Positions 1 through 23,000 of a DNA stretch of 64,000 nt are shown here, piece by piece (the stretch's first letter is position 1; each line of letters starts with the position of its first letter). The translations under genes were made by a program, and so were the position numbers. This DNA comes from Henricia sp. BOLD:AAB3569 (taxonomy: Eukaryota; Echinodermata; Asteroidea; Spinulosida; Echinasteridae), in NCBI GenBank assembly GCA_037783545.1, contig JBBELK010000064.1:186001-250000 (forward strand). The letters run 5' to 3'. Under the pieces are notes generated by a model. That model saw nothing but the letters and a program-made list of their open reading frames with translations, was not told the origin of the DNA and ran no database searches.

Positions 1-107
1 AAACTGATAAAAAGCAGCATTATACCCATGTGTAATTTAGAATGTGTATGATAAAAACCAATCTTTGTGTAAGTCAGCTCATCCACGCATCTACATGTAC
101 ACGTATG

Positions 108-491
108 TTCCACGGAAACAATGAAAAACTGTGTCCATGCTGGAGTCTAGGATCCCAGGCTGGAGTCTATAGGATCCCTTGTGAATGTGGGAAAGTGTAT
201 ATCGGCGAGACTGGAAGGGGACCTATCCACCAGACTCAAAGAACACAGAGCCCAAAGCCGCAGAGGAGACTGACAAATCAGCCAGTCAAGCACTCATACA
301 GCGAGGACCACATCATCAACTGGGAAGCCGCACAGCTGATACATGTAGATCCCATCGACAGATGGCACTCAAGATACATCAGGGAAGCCATCGAAAAGCA
401 CAACACAGTACCCCAAGACATTGGCTTCAACATCAGCAATATCTGGCACTCCCTATTAACCAACCAGACCGATGGGTCACCTATACCCTAG
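108..491 (+). pseudogene. Penelope-like element remnant, GIY-YIG endonuclease end
   Basis: The reading frame contains YRIPCECGKVYIGETGR, typical of the GIY-YIG nuclease at the C-terminus of Penelope-like retroelement proteins, and later HIINWEAAQLIHVDP and RYIREAIEKHN. Between them the frame changes: the expected DLSTRLKEHRAQSRRGD segment reads in another frame and meets a stop. It is therefore a broken 5'-truncated copy. The sequence just before it (1-150) recurs elsewhere in the window (4470-4690, 24900-25050). Confidence 0.75.
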
Positions 492-1195
492 GTCCTCCCC
501 CCACGACAGCCACTGCCACAATGACACACACCAGTGAGCACACCACAGCTAACCACATGATTAGGATCCTAGCATACCCACGCCTCCACAACCCAAGCCA
601 TTCCGCTTCAGTGCACACATTATGCCCTGAACCAGTATTTATAGCCCTGTATCATCACGAGTCCAGCATTACTTCTGAAGACGAACAAAGCACACTGTTT
701 GAAACGTTGAGTTCACACTCACCGGTTCTTTTCAGAACCACACATATACAAAAGAGATTCACATGGTGCTACCGCAAACCTATACTTGTGTCCATACTGT
801 GCGAAGATGCCATCCTATTTACATGTAGGCTAGTTTTGTGGTGAAACTGCACAGACAACAGAGTCATAATACCACAGTAGTCAGGGGCCTAGTTTCTTTC
901 ACATAAGGGCGCTTTTGTAAAAAAATGTGTGCGCACACACATTAATATAATTTATCTTTAATTATTATTTTCTTATAAACTAGATATCTCGGGTGGAATA
1001 AGTGCATTGGAAAGTTGGGACCACTTCTATCTTCCAACCATTTAAGGTTTTTTTTCTGGTCAAATAGTTGATTAAATTGTTTGGACATTGCAAATCCTGT
1101 GAATAGCCGCAAGGAGAGGGCCATTATCACTCATCCAGGCCCCTAGCCGGTTTTAAACGTAATGTTTAAGACTGGCCAAACCCACTTTTATTCCT
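492..1195. other. Noncoding flank, repeat fragments
   Basis: No gene is seen. The segment at 840-1135 shares CACATAAGGGCGC-like text with 4440-4560 in the RUVBL1 gene. Bases 1136-1195 (CCGGTTTTAAACGTAATG to CCCACTTTTATTCC) are a partial copy of the family at 19149-20052. Confidence 0.4.
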
Positions 1196-1542
1196 ATTCA
1201 TAAATACCTTTTTGTGTAAATCAGTAAAACTCACCAAATTTGCTTGCCGTTTTGTGCGTCAAGTTGCTTTTGTTTGATTGCGCGCATTACGCGTAAAGCA
1301 GGCGTGTTGTACGCACACGCACATGATGGGGTACTTTGCACAGTACACGGGTGCGTGCAGTTTATGTGTGCAGTTTCTGTGTGCGTGTTCTATACGCGCT
1401 GACTAGGGCGCGGGCACAAACACGGGCCAGGAAAGAAAGTGTATAAAACTGGCTGGCTGGTCTTTATCGTCCGTTTAAAACTGGCCATGTGATGTGCTCT
1501 CAACCAATACGGATGCATAAACTGTCTAAGGTATTTATGAAT
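1196..1542. mobile_element. MITE with ATTCATAAATACC terminal repeats
   Basis: ATTCATAAATACC (1196-1208) and GGTATTTATGAAT (1530-1542) are exact inverse complements. Inside is the family hallmark of GGCCAGT...TTTAAAC segments near each end. Related copies lie at 19149-20052 and 37884-38235. It has no ORF. It lies just 3' of RUVBL1 exon 6, in the next intron. Confidence 0.65.
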
Positions 1543-1615
1543 TGTTCATAAATACCTCAGACAATTCATACAATCATATATGCATTGGTGGAGACTATGT
1601 AAAAATAAAACTTCA

Positions 1616-11096
<9,481 letters not shown>

Positions 11097-11489
11097 TCAG
11101 TGAAAAACCGAGCTGAAAGAAAACATAGGCCTAGAGCAATCTGTTCCTTGCTCTATGAAGAAAGTAACGTACACCACGCGTTGTGTTGTCAGTGCGTTTA
11201 ATGCATGCCTGCCTCGACGTTGTTGTATGAAGTTCAATTCGGCATCTTGCGTTCTGATGCCTCGAGGGTTAGACTTTGATCAGTCGTACAAAGAAGTGAA
11301 AGAACCGCGGTGCTTGAAAATAACGTGGATGAAGTTGGGTGAAGAGTGTGTGGTTTTGAAAAGATCGGCCACGTGGTGTAGGCCTACCGCGTACTCTTTC
11401 CGTTGTCTTCATTTTTTGCTAAAGGTACAATAAACAGGTACGTCGTTGAGTAAGGCTCTGACAGAGTTTGTCAATGGACAAATAAGATG

Positions 11490-12170
11490 TGTAAGTTGAC
11501 CTCGAGAGCGTGCGGGACTCCGCGAGACTCGTCGACTCCTGGGGACCTCGGATATAGGTTTTAACACATGCAGCGACCTTTTTTTTTTCGGTACCATTTT
11601 CACACACGTCAAAATTAGCAGTTTCACCTGCCGATTCGGGGTCCGCTGTAAAAAAATATTTAAATCCCATTTATCACCTGTGCGAAAGGTTAATTGAGTA
11701 AAAAGTTCACAAAATTTAAAAATCTGACCTTTTATTTGCGTCTCTGAGATAAACTGGTAACCCTACACGCGATAGAAAAACCACACAGCCATGACATCGA
11801 CAGCGCGTCGCTGGTAAAAAGTTCTTGATTCGGCTTCAGACGGTCTTTGCGATTTCCGTCTTATACGATTTCCGTCCATGTATACTTTATTTGTTTGGGA
11901 TTTTTGTTGTTGTTTTATCTATATATAGTAATACTCTCAACAGACGTAACGTTCAAGTTGACGTTCAAACTAGATATTTCATTTAGCAACGATAACTTTT
12001 CTGAGATACACCAAGCCAGTGTGATGAGCCTGCCATTCGTATTATAAAGGTACTTGAAAACCGGAAACAAAAGGTCAAACATTTTTATTTGTTTGTGACA
12101 AACTCGGACAACAATTTCTTTATTTTATTTATTGAATCGATAGATTTTAAGGTGCTTTTTCCATTTATTG
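11490..12170. repeat. Dispersed repeat, related to 62575-63275
   Basis: GTTGACCTCGAGAGCGTGCG through TCACCTGCCGATTCGGGGTC, GTGCGAAAGGTTAATTGAGT, GCGATTTCCGTCTTATACGA and GGAAACAAAAGG recur in the same order and strand at 62575-63275. This copy lacks the terminal inverted repeats seen there. Confidence 0.75.
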
Positions 12171-12539
12171 GCGACGTCTACGAAACCCCTCTGCAGTCAA
12201 AATCAAGTCCGTTTGAGAAGATCATTGCAAGGAGTTTGGTGCCCTAGCTTAGCGACACGAAAAGAGGCTAGATATGACACCGTTATGGTTGGACGTCGAA
12301 ATTGTACTACAAATTACATATTACTGCTAATCGCACGCATGGCGTGAAGTTGGGTCTGCACTTTTTAGACGGTAACATGACCCTTTTAATATGTTTTCTG
12401 TCATTAAAACACGATAAAATTTAATATTATGGATTAAATATTTTAGTTTACATAAAGCAATATTCTTTACTCTGAAAAATATAAGTCATCCACTATTTAA
12501 AGATTTAGTCACAAACGTTTCTGCTACCGATAATTTCAT

Positions 12540-12680
12540 TGGTTATTTTCCAAAAGTGTAACTTTGACAGCCAATGGCTGTTAGGATGGCAAAAGGCTTT
12601 GGCAGCAAGCGTTCCTTGGAAACGCTGTCGTTGACCTAGCTACGTGACCTATTTAATTTGCTGTTGGCGTTTGATGACAT
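12540..12680 (+). promoter_or_regulatory. Possible CCDC146 promoter with X-box-like palindrome
   Basis: A CCAAT element (12573-12577) is followed by the imperfect palindrome AGCGTTCCTTGGAAACGCT at 12608-12626. It resembles RFX X-box half sites (GTNRCC...RGYAAC), which typically control ciliary genes. It lies between the divergent RUVBL1 and CCDC146 genes, 1.3 kb before the CCDC146 coding start. The left half site is not a perfect match. Confidence 0.3.
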
Positions 12681-12774
12681 GCGCTATACAAATATGCGCT
12701 GTCAATGAATGGACACATGATATGATGGTTGAAGCGCTTCTTCGACGTATTTGACCAGATTTTGGTCATGTTGG

Positions 12775-13034
12775 TAAGAGTTGAGAAGTTGATCAGAATT
12801 GTTTTCTTTAAAATGACTCATCTAGTAGTGAAATGGGAAAGAATTGGGAAGTTGATCATGGCTTCAGACTAGGCTGTGTACAAAACCATGAAAACATGTG
12901 AGTCAGCTGACAAATTTCTCAAAATCTTTAATTTTTCCCACTCGAAATTTTGTTTTTTTCCCATCAAATATGCACATTTCAATGCTAGATGAGTCATTTT
13001 AAAGAAAAATTTCTGATCAACTTCCCAACTCTTA
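12775..13034. repeat. Foldback element
   Basis: TAAGAGTTGAGAAGTTGATC at the left is inverted at the right as GATCAACTTCCCAACTCTTA, and the TAAAATGACTCATCTAG segment also pairs. The arms are about 75 bp. There is no ORF. Confidence 0.75.
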
Positions 13035-13912
13035 CTTAGTCTCAGTCTTAGCCTAGGCCATAGAGCAAGGAACAGATTGCTCTATGCCTAGGCCTATATC
13101 GCAAATTGTGTTAAACCCACAGAGGGCGCCATTCTGCAAAGCACTGACTATTATGGGATTTAGCTGGGTCAAACACACGGTATGTCCTAGACTGGTCCCC
13201 TGTCCATGTGCACTACGCTGCTTTCCGCTATGCCAAGCCCAAGGACAGGCACACGACGAACAACAACCACGCGTGATTGGTCGTATTTTTAGAGTTAGCT
13301 CAACGACGAGTGAATTTTGCAATCGTTCATTTGCATAAACTTCCAGGAATTCCTGGATATTTCTGCCAAACATGGCGGCACGTGTGTAGGCCTACCTGTC
13401 CTCGTATACGACAAAGGGAAAGTAAAAATGAGGACAGGGAACCCAAACGCCACTTCCTCCAAATGCCACTTCGCCCAAAAACCACTTAGCTTAAATGTTA
13501 CTTCGCCCAAGCAGCAAGCGGCATCACGTGTATGTGCGTGATACACCCCGAGTGGTAGCATTATTAATATTACTCTTTCACTACGACGCGACGCTCACAG
13601 CTGCTCGAGAAATGTCTACTTTGATCCGGCCGGAAAGCCACTGCCAGTGGCTCGCCTTTACACATAAACATTTACATAAACAAATGGTGGCTTTCAATTA
13701 ATTACATCACAGACCTTGAAAAAATTTCGTAGTAAAAGAGTTATTAGTAGTGAACATACTATGAGGTGGTGGTGTTTTTCTTAAGCCCTCATTCTTTTGA
13801 TTTCATAAAATATCAAGACTCTCTGCGATTGCTTGCAAAATTATCAGGCCTATAATAACGTTTTTCTCGAAACCACATTGTATTCAACTTCAACAATTGT
13901 CTTTTGTTGCAG

Positions 13913-13953
13913 ATGACCCACTGTGAATGAATCGAGGCAGTTACCATGAGTAA
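13913..13953 (+). promoter_or_regulatory. Two short upstream ORFs before the CCDC146 start
   Basis: The exon carrying the CCDC146 start begins with ATGACCCACTGTGAATGA (13913-13930, five codons and stop). A second ATG at 13927 opens an eight-codon frame that ends at 13953, overlapping the main ATG at 13946 in another frame. The arrangement is seen directly. An effect on translation is inference. Confidence 0.5.
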
Positions 13954-14077
13954 AAGCAGTGACAGTGATGATGAGAAGTATGAGCCAGCAATTGCTCCCC
14001 TGGCTCCCAAGGTCATCTTGCAGGAAGAGAGCCAGGTGGAGGTGTCGGCCAGTCCTGCATTCCAGTGTCTTGATGAG
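13946..14077 (+). CDS. CCDC146: CCDC146 coding exon 1 (residues 1-44)
   Basis: It encodes [20 protein letters not shown] and ends [10 protein letters not shown], with donor GTACAT. The exon itself begins at 13913 after TTGTTGCAG, so at least one noncoding 5' exon lies upstream. Confidence 0.93.
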
Positions 14078-17000
14078 GTACATGTATAATGAGTTCAAGT
14101 AGAAGGAGCACATAGATGTGCATGTTGGGATCAAAATTTCTATTTTGAGTTAAACCACTTTTAAAACAGATTTCAAAAATAGTTTTGTTGCAAAAATTAA
14201 TAAAGCAGTTGCTGTTTTATGCTTGTTAAAATGCGTCCAATTTACACGCGGGGAATCATCAATGAAAATGACACAATAAAATTTGACCGAGACCGTGGGA
14301 GAGCATGCGCAGTGTACCTTCGCAGTATTACCTTCATGGGCCGGACGTACGCTTCCAGAGCGCTTTTACTGACTCGCTGTGTCCGCATTGGACTTTTCAT
14401 CTCGGGAAAAGTTCCCTGGTCAATTTTCCTGGGCAGAAGTTGGCCAGGAAAAGTAACCGCTGGACTCGGGAAAAGTTACTGAGAGGAAAACGTCCTAGGC
14501 TGTCCGCATTGGACTTAAAATGGGAAAAGTACCCATCGTCTTGGTAAGTTTTCCAATGCGGACAGGCCTTAAGAAGAACAGAATCAAATGTTTCTATCTA
14601 TGGATAGCTTGCAAAATCTTTAAATGTCCCATCTGTAACGTTTTAAGTACAGTGAAATGACCCATTACTGTTGCTGTTTGGCTGTTTGTGTTGTTTCATA
14701 ATTGTTCGATAGTTTTTAATAAAAAAAGTTTCCATTTTTAGTTATTTCAGCAGGCTAAACTTACTGGAACCAAGGTAGCACAACTCAAGGCCAAGTACAC
14801 AGAGCTCCACAAAACACTTGCCAGGTAAAATTTACTTAAATAAAAAGAGACAAGTTCTGATATTGTGCACCAATTCACGAAAGGCAGTACTTATTTATTA
14901 CCTTTACCTGTGGAGCATGCAGTCCCAGTTTATAAATCACTGTTTCTCAGGCAGGTACGTACCCATTTTCTCCTGGGTGGAGTGCCTTGCCCAATCATTT
15001 TGGAAGAGCTTTCAAGACTGTTCCAGTGATTTCATCCACGTCCTGTTTGAACAAGGTGATTCCCACAGAAATGGAATGTGACATTTCCTGTTTCTGGGAG
15101 AATCCTGTACATGTAGTTGTTTTCAACCTGAATAAATATCGTCGTTGACACCACGAACTGATACGCACTTAACCATGCCTTTTTTTCACAATTCACTTTT
15201 GTAAATTACGGCATGTTTTTGGTTAAATTCTTATATGGAGTGATCGAGTTATTTGTGTCAAGAATTTTTGAAGCTTTTTTGTCACATAAATCCACCGAAT
15301 GCTTGCCTCTAAATTCGTGGAAACCGAAATCCATGCATTACGAGTCAGTGTACGAAGTGCGCTTGTACACACGGGTGTCAGTTCGTGAAAATCTGTTTCC
15401 CACAATGCGATTTTCACAAACTGTAACAAAACTACATATGCGTTTCAGTTCGTGTTGTCACAGACGGAATGTGCATGGAATGAGCTGACCTCTAGAGCCA
15501 CATGTCTCGGGTAGCACTTCAGGCAGAGTGGCGCACTCTGCCTCAGCGGCTCTTATGGAGGATGATGCCGTCCGCCTTGGCACAAAAGGTGTTCATATAC
15601 TGACCGATAAAATGTTACATCTCTCAGCCTCTTTGATCTTTGGTCAGAATATGATTTTTTCTTTTCTTTTTTGAACCATTCGTTTTATTTTGTCACTTCA
15701 GAACAAGAGATTCCGAGACATCTTATCTCCAGGAGGCCAAGAAGGGCACGGTAGTCTTGGAGAAACAACGAGGGGAGTTGGAGAAAGCAGACAACTTCCC
15801 CGAGAGCTCCAACACGGAGGTTACAAAGATGCGCACACAGCTACTCAAGCATACCAATGAGATTGACCAATCATATGAGAGGAACTACCAGGATGACTAC
15901 AGAATTGAAAAGTAATAATGATATAATGATGATTATATTTATATAGCGCACATTTCATGTGAATATGTTTGTGTGTGCTGCACATCATAATTGGTTAATA
16001 GTGCCTAAAACATTTTTTGTGTTGCCATCACCCCCCAAAATATCAGGAGGGTCGTTTTATTTTTAAGGGGGAATCAGATTTTGTACTGTCTGAAGACTGG
16101 GCCTCACCAAAAATCACAATTTATTTGAACCAGTCTATGAAAAAAGAATACAATCCTCCTACCTTTTTAGATCCATCCACTTTATGATTTTGGAGTATTT
16201 TCCCAATGAAAAGTATCGGGTCGGCGGGCAATTTATATGCAAATAGCAGTAACCAGGGTGTAGCTATGCACGTGATACGTCTGGACGAGTCGACGTAGAT
16301 GCAAAATCTGTTCTACATAGGCCGTTTTCGAAACGCTCGGTGTTTGACGGTCAGGCTCAGTATTTTCAATTTGATGTCTGTCTTTGTGTGTAGTTTACCT
16401 TCGTGGATTCTCTTGGTGTTAATGAATATATATTCCACACACGAACATACGAACAGGAATATTAATTTATGTGTGTGGAATATGAGCTCTGGAAACCAGT
16501 CAAACTGTGCTCAAAATAACTTGCCTTGCGTTGCAAAAGGTATTTATTTGCAAAGACAAAAGACGGTAAAATCACATTTTATTTTTAAAAAAATCCTGAC
16601 CCGCGATTTTAAGACTTTTTAGTCAGTCGGACGAGGGCAACGCAACAAATGTTTTTCGGCCCATAGGCTGAGTTACATGAAGTGTCTTCCACTTCTACCT
16701 TCAAGTAAACTTTGATTTTGTATGTGTATTGTATTTTACTGTAACCTTTTTGCCTTACAGCCTTCAGGAGGAGAAGCGCATGCTTGCGCGTGAGTACAGC
16801 CGCCTCCCCAAGAAGGAAGAAATTGACAAACAGACCAAGGAGCTCACCAAGCAAATCGAGGAGCTCCGTCTAGAAATTGGCCAACGGCAGCTGGAGGGCA
16901 AGAACCTGAGGGAAGAACTGGCTAACCGCGAACGGCAGGTGGGTTATTCCATGAGGTTGGGAAACGGTGTCCCTGTTACATACGAGACCTTTTTACCCTG

Positions 17001-20000
17001 TATCTTTGGACTCATCAGAGATACCAGTGTGTGAATGAGAGAAATTGTAGCAATATATAGAGGGTCTTTAATACTCTTTCCATAAATTAGGAGTCCATTA
17101 TTTTGTGTCCCCTGTTAATCTAAAATCTTGTTTTATTTTTGTAAATTCAGGACACATTCTTTAAATGCCTTCTTATCTCAAGGAGTGAGTACATAAAGTA
17201 CATTTCATAAAAATGGTTTGAAGGCCATTTTAATGATACTTGTATGGCAAATGGCACATGTCGGGTGTAACAGGGGACACCAAAATGTCACACTTTTTCA
17301 ACAGTGTTTTATTTTCAACAGAATTTTACATAAAAATTCAAGTAAGATTTCTTCAAATTCAGATTATAAATTATTGTTTATAATCTGAAAAGTGTCAAAA
17401 ACTATTGATGTCAGATTCAACAAGACCGCTTTCAGGGTCGGAGTGGCATGACCTAAGTAGACCAGTTGCGGGATAGATTTGCATAAATCCTAGAGTCACG
17501 TCTTATATTTGCATAAATGTTAGAGTCCCGCCTTCATGCTATATGGCGCTCGTGTACAAGTTAGTTAAGCACCATACTACACCTGGCAAATCGGGCTGTT
17601 TCCAGGTGGTGCAAGCTGGTACATGGTAACCGTGCGGTACCTGGAATACCTCGCACATCACTCTCAGGGTTCTCCACGAGGGGTTTTGCTAGGGCGTGCC
17701 GCCCTACCTAATTTTTGTGCCGCCCGCGCAAAATCTCGACCGCCCGAGCAAAATCACGACCGCCCTAGCAAAAAAAAATGCCGCACTGCAAAAATGTTCA
17801 CGATACCTTTCATGTATTTACATCATGTATGTACATGTACCACTGCACACGGGCTGCTCCCAAGGAAAACGAACTGATGTCGCCCTCTGTTGACTAAATC
17901 CGTCTAACATAGTCGGGTACTTTGTTTACGCGCAGTTAGTACAGCTTTTCGTGTAGGGAGTACAGGTGCCCCACTCGGTACCGATCAAAACAACAAGACA
18001 TAAAAGAAGGTGAATGCCCGTCGCGTCGCGTGTCACTTGCGTTTGCGGTTTTTTAAATCCTTTTTTGTTCAACCGGCCGGAAGAGACATCGTCATGAATT
18101 TAAAAAGGAAATTTTGGAGGTGGAAGTGAACGTGTAAGTGGTGGGAAAATAAAAAAAAATAAAAAAACGTTGAGGAAAAAATAGTGACACAGTTTGTGAT
18201 CTAAATTCGGATCTGTAACGACAGAAACACGTCCTTTATTATCCCTTCTTGATGTGCATCCCGCGTTCAATAGAATAATATAAGGATAAAACTAATTCCG
18301 GGTAACAGAAAAATGGGGGCGGGGCTTCGCGGGGGGTGGGGGTGCCGCCCTAGCAAATAAAAAAACCCGTGGAGAACACTGCACTCTATGTATTGTTAAG
18401 CTGGACCATGTTGTTTGAACATGTTGATCGGCAACTTCAAACCAGTCACATAACCCAAAATCGTTTCTCTACTTTCTTGAATGTATCATTGGAGTTTGGA
18501 AACGTCCCAGCTTTCAAAGTTGACATCGATTTCAAGTCAAAAATCACGTTCTATTTCGTTAATTTGACAAAAATTCAGGATGAGTACATGTTTTAACATG
18601 TTCATTTCAACATGTAAATTCGGTTACTATGTACCAGCTTGCACCACCTGGAAACAACCCGATTTGCCAGGTAGTCTGGTGCTTGACTCACTCGTACGCG
18701 AGTGCCATAGCGCGAAGGCAGGATTCTAGGATTTATGCAAATATATCACGCAACTGGTCTATTGGCTTGGTATCCTCGTTACGTCTGTAACAATCATTTT
18801 ATGAGATAATTGAAAAACTCTGTCAAGACTGAAGACTCAAATTATCACATGACTGAGGACAGGCAAAGCAACCATATCGGGCAACATTATACAGACGATG
18901 AAATGCTGCTCACTTAATTATTGGCCATTTTGTGAAAATGAAGAAATGTCACACCTTGTTTTTTAACTTCTCGGAATGAGCCAGGTGGAGCTGGAAAGGA
19001 AGGACCTGGACATAGAACTTGAACAGCAGGAGAAGCTGAAGGAGGACTTGGTGCAGGTTCACTCACTGCCTGGACAGCTTATTAAGGACATGGACAAGAT
19101 GAATAAACACAAGAAGTAAGTGATATAAAAGGGGCGGCTTTATCTACAATTCATAAATACCTTAGACAGTTTATGCAACCCTATTAGCTGAGAGCATGTC
19201 ACGTGGCCAGTCTTAAACGGATGATAAAGACTGGCTGGACTTTTTTAGTCTGGTCTGCACATGGAACACGCACACACAGGTGTGAACTCGCCTCCCACCG
19301 CGAAGTTGGAGTTTTAAAAAGTGACCAACTTCAAAAGCGATTTTCTCAAAACAAAGTTTTACTACTGCGTTCGCGGATATGCCACTTCGTGGTGCGACCG
19401 ACACTATATAGGTTTGAGAACCAATAATTATAGTTGGTTCTCAAACCTATATAGGTTTAAGAACCAATAATAATTATAATTGGTTCTGAAACCTATATAG
19501 GTTTGAGAACCTCAGTTTTACAACCGTGGACGGTCCACGTGTGTTAAAGGTTCACGGATTGAATGTGTTTATTGCTATGAAGGTCCACGATTGGAGGCAA
19601 ATACACACGCACACAAACAATGCACACAGTCTTCCCATCCCTAAACTATGTGGACATTTCTTTGTTCTTGTGTAGTAAAGAAAACTGTTTTTTTCACCAA
19701 AACCCTAACCCTTAACCCTAAACTTTGAACCCCCACCCTGACCCCTAACCTTGTTTTTGAAGCTTGGACAACCCGACTGTGGACCTGTGCAAGTCCACAT
19801 AGCGTCATCTCTTCCTGGTTTATGTGGACTTCCTTTGTTTCCAAGTCCACATAGTGTATGTAATGCTAACCCACATGCCAGAAAGTAAAGTTCACCTGGT
19901 CGTTTGCGTGCGCTTACAACATGCATGCAACCCAACATACAGTACTTTGAATGAACATGACATGCGTATGATGAAAGTAGGCTTACAAAATGTTGAAAAG

Positions 20001-23000
20001 GCGAAGTTTACTGTTTTCTGAACTGATTTACACAAACAAGGTATTTATGAATGGGAATAAAGGTGGGTTTGGCCAGTCTTAAACGTATGTTTAAAACCGG
20101 CTAGGGATATGGATGCTGAAAATGGCCCTTGCCTTGTGGCTCGGGTCATTATCACTCGTCAAGGCCCCTAGCCGGTTTTAAACGTATGTTGAACACTGGC
20201 CAAACCCACTTTCATTCCCTTATCATATTTGACCTACTCCAGAATAATGGGATATAAGTTAATGTGCTACGCTTTTCTGTGTAATGGCCCCTTGAATGTT
20301 GAGAGGGTAAAATTTCTCATTTCTTCGCTTGATTTGATTATTCCTTAACCAGCGAGGTCGACAAGAAGCGTGCCAACGTCGACGAGACCTGCACCAACTA
20401 CACCAGCGAGCTGCAGCGACTCCTGGCCCGCCAACAGCAGCTTACGGACGACAAGTTTCAAATGGAAAGGGAGAAGCAGAAGGCCCAGGGTGCGCTGGAG
20501 GACATGCAGATGAAGTTTGACCAGAGAATGAAGGAATTTGAGTACGAGAGGGAAAATGAAGCGATGTACCTTGGGGACAGGTGAGTGAGAATTAAGGTTG
20601 TGAATTCACCTTTAAAACCAGTTGAAGTCAGGATTATTTTTGGCCAAAAATATCAAATTTTGCTAAGCACAAATTTGCTTAGCACAGGATTTGTTTGCTT
20701 TATTTTGCAAAAAATGGATTGCCAGCCAAAATCGTAAGTGATGTGTTTTAAAAGGTAATCTCCTACCCTTGCGAAGAACACAAGTTGGCGTATAATTTTG
20801 GCTTGTAATCTATTTTATAAAGCAAATCAATCCTGTGTTCAGCAAATTTTTGTGCTCGGCAGCGTTATGAAATTGGCCCCAGGTCAAGCACCACAAGTAC
20901 TGACTCTCGAGAGTCATTTCTATATTCATTGTATGAATCTTCTCACCAAAAGATCATACTTTGCAACACTCCGAGGCAGCCGTCACGGAGTGAGATTTGT
21001 TACATTAAAAATATTTTATCCTCGGATTTCAAAATTATGCCAAGGCACCGAATAAGCAATCAAAACTCCCCGTGAAATGGCTGAGCACTGGTCATATCTT
21101 TAAGAGGTCTCATCAGAACCCAGGTTCGAATTTTGGTTACGGCAAAAGAGTTATCTTGCCACAAAAGTTACATTTGTTGATTTTTTGTTTTCGTCTTCTC
21201 TAAGATTTCCTCAAAGGAACGATCAAGTTACTTTTGCTTAAAGCATTTCGCGCTCATAAAAACCGTGCCAAGTTTGAAAATTTTTACACAATCCTGCAGG
21301 GCTACGGTCGACCTCGGTTTACGGCACGTTCAGATGGAAAAGAAGAATCAACACGACATCTACGCTCGCAAGTTGAGAGAGAAGGATCGGGACCTGCGTA
21401 ACTTGAAGAAGACAGACTTGCAGCTTAAAGTGGCCACTGAAAACTTAGCACACACTCAGGTGGGAGTTGCAAAATATTGTTTACCCCGTAAAGCACTACT
21501 TGCATGTTGAAGAAGCATGTCCACATCATGTCTTTGACCACCCTATTTTTCCCATGGCAGTGTTCTCCACTGCCGGTTTTGTCCGGGCGGCACAGGTACC
21601 GTTAGCGCCCGGACAAAAATTTGCCACCCGGACAATAATTTGCCACCCTGACAAACATTTGCCGCCCGGACAAAAATTTGCCGCCCGGACAATAATTTGC
21701 CACCCGGACAAAAATTTGCCGCCTGGACAATAATTTGCCACCCGGACAAAAATTTGCCGCCCGGACAATAATTTGCCACCCGGACAAAAAACTTGGCCGC
21801 CCGGACAAAAATAATAAATGTTCCCCTCTAAAAACACTGTGAAAGTAAAGCCAAGTCATTCCAATATAAGGTGTAAATTCACCAAACGTGATTCGCTAGC
21901 CACTATCGTTCACTCACCATGTAAATCTATCGTATCAGCGGCCATGACAGTTGCATGCACTTGTTTTGAACAGCGCCCTCAAGTGTTAAATGTGTTCACC
22001 TCTTGAGGGCGTGCCTGGACGAAATCTGTACCAGTGGAGAACACTGCATAGGAGTTGAGATTTTGATATTATATCATGCGTCATATTTTTCTCATTACCA
22101 TTCTGAGTTTTCATGCTATCAGTCCGTATATTTTCAAGGATATTCTAAAAAAAAAAACCAATGTTTTTTAAACTAATTTATCTCGTTTCATATTAAAAGC
22201 AAAGCAGTGATTACATCAACCTTTTTGCTTCCACATCCAAATTGAAGATTGCAAATTTCCTATTTTCTTCCCATGGATAGTATTTTGGGGAGGTATTTTA
22301 TATGATTTTTATGTTGGAATGAAATCCATATTCTGGAAATATAAGTCTGTTTTTAATACTGGAGAGACTTTTTCACCAGGATCATATCTCTGTGCAATGC
22401 CAGTTATCTTCTCTCGAAACAAAAGAAATATCTTAAGACAGATCTAAGGAGATAACTTCAGCTACAAATAGTGCAACAACATACCTTTCTAAAAACCCTG
22501 TGTACAAATTTCCTATTTAACGTATGTAACACAGGGCACATACTTTGTGACATTTTTTGGTGTCCTTGTTACATACGGTATATTGGAAATTTGCACACAG
22601 GGCTTTCAGAAAGGTATGTTGTGGCACTATTCGTTGCAGTTCTTTAGCTGAAGTTATCTCCTTAGATCTATCTTAAGATGTTTCTTTTGTTTTGAGAGAA
22701 GATGAATGACATTGTACAGAGATAATGGAGGAAAAGGTCTCTCCAGTATTGAAAACAGACTCGTATCCGAACAAGCTCTTTTAATACTCAATGCTTAGAT
22801 TTTCCATTGTATTTTAAAGAAGTCAAGTTTGTTTCTAAAAGCTGTCTCAGTTGGCACTTTCCTCTTGCAATGCATCATTTAGCTGACAGAAAAAGTCAGA
22901 AGGGCATTGTTGTCGTTTGAGAATATTGAGCTGTTGGGAACATAAAGCTACAGATCATATAAGGTTATGGTTTTATCTTTTCAGTCTGTGTACGACAAAG

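Noticed and set aside
19695-19752. Interstitial telomere (CCCTAA)n
   Set aside because: Only a few imperfect ACCCTAACCC units inside a MITE, far too short and degenerate.
21526-21859. Repeat-protein-like frames rich in CPGG and LSG
   Set aside because: They are translations of the 19-bp array inside a transposon, open in several frames because the unit lacks stops.
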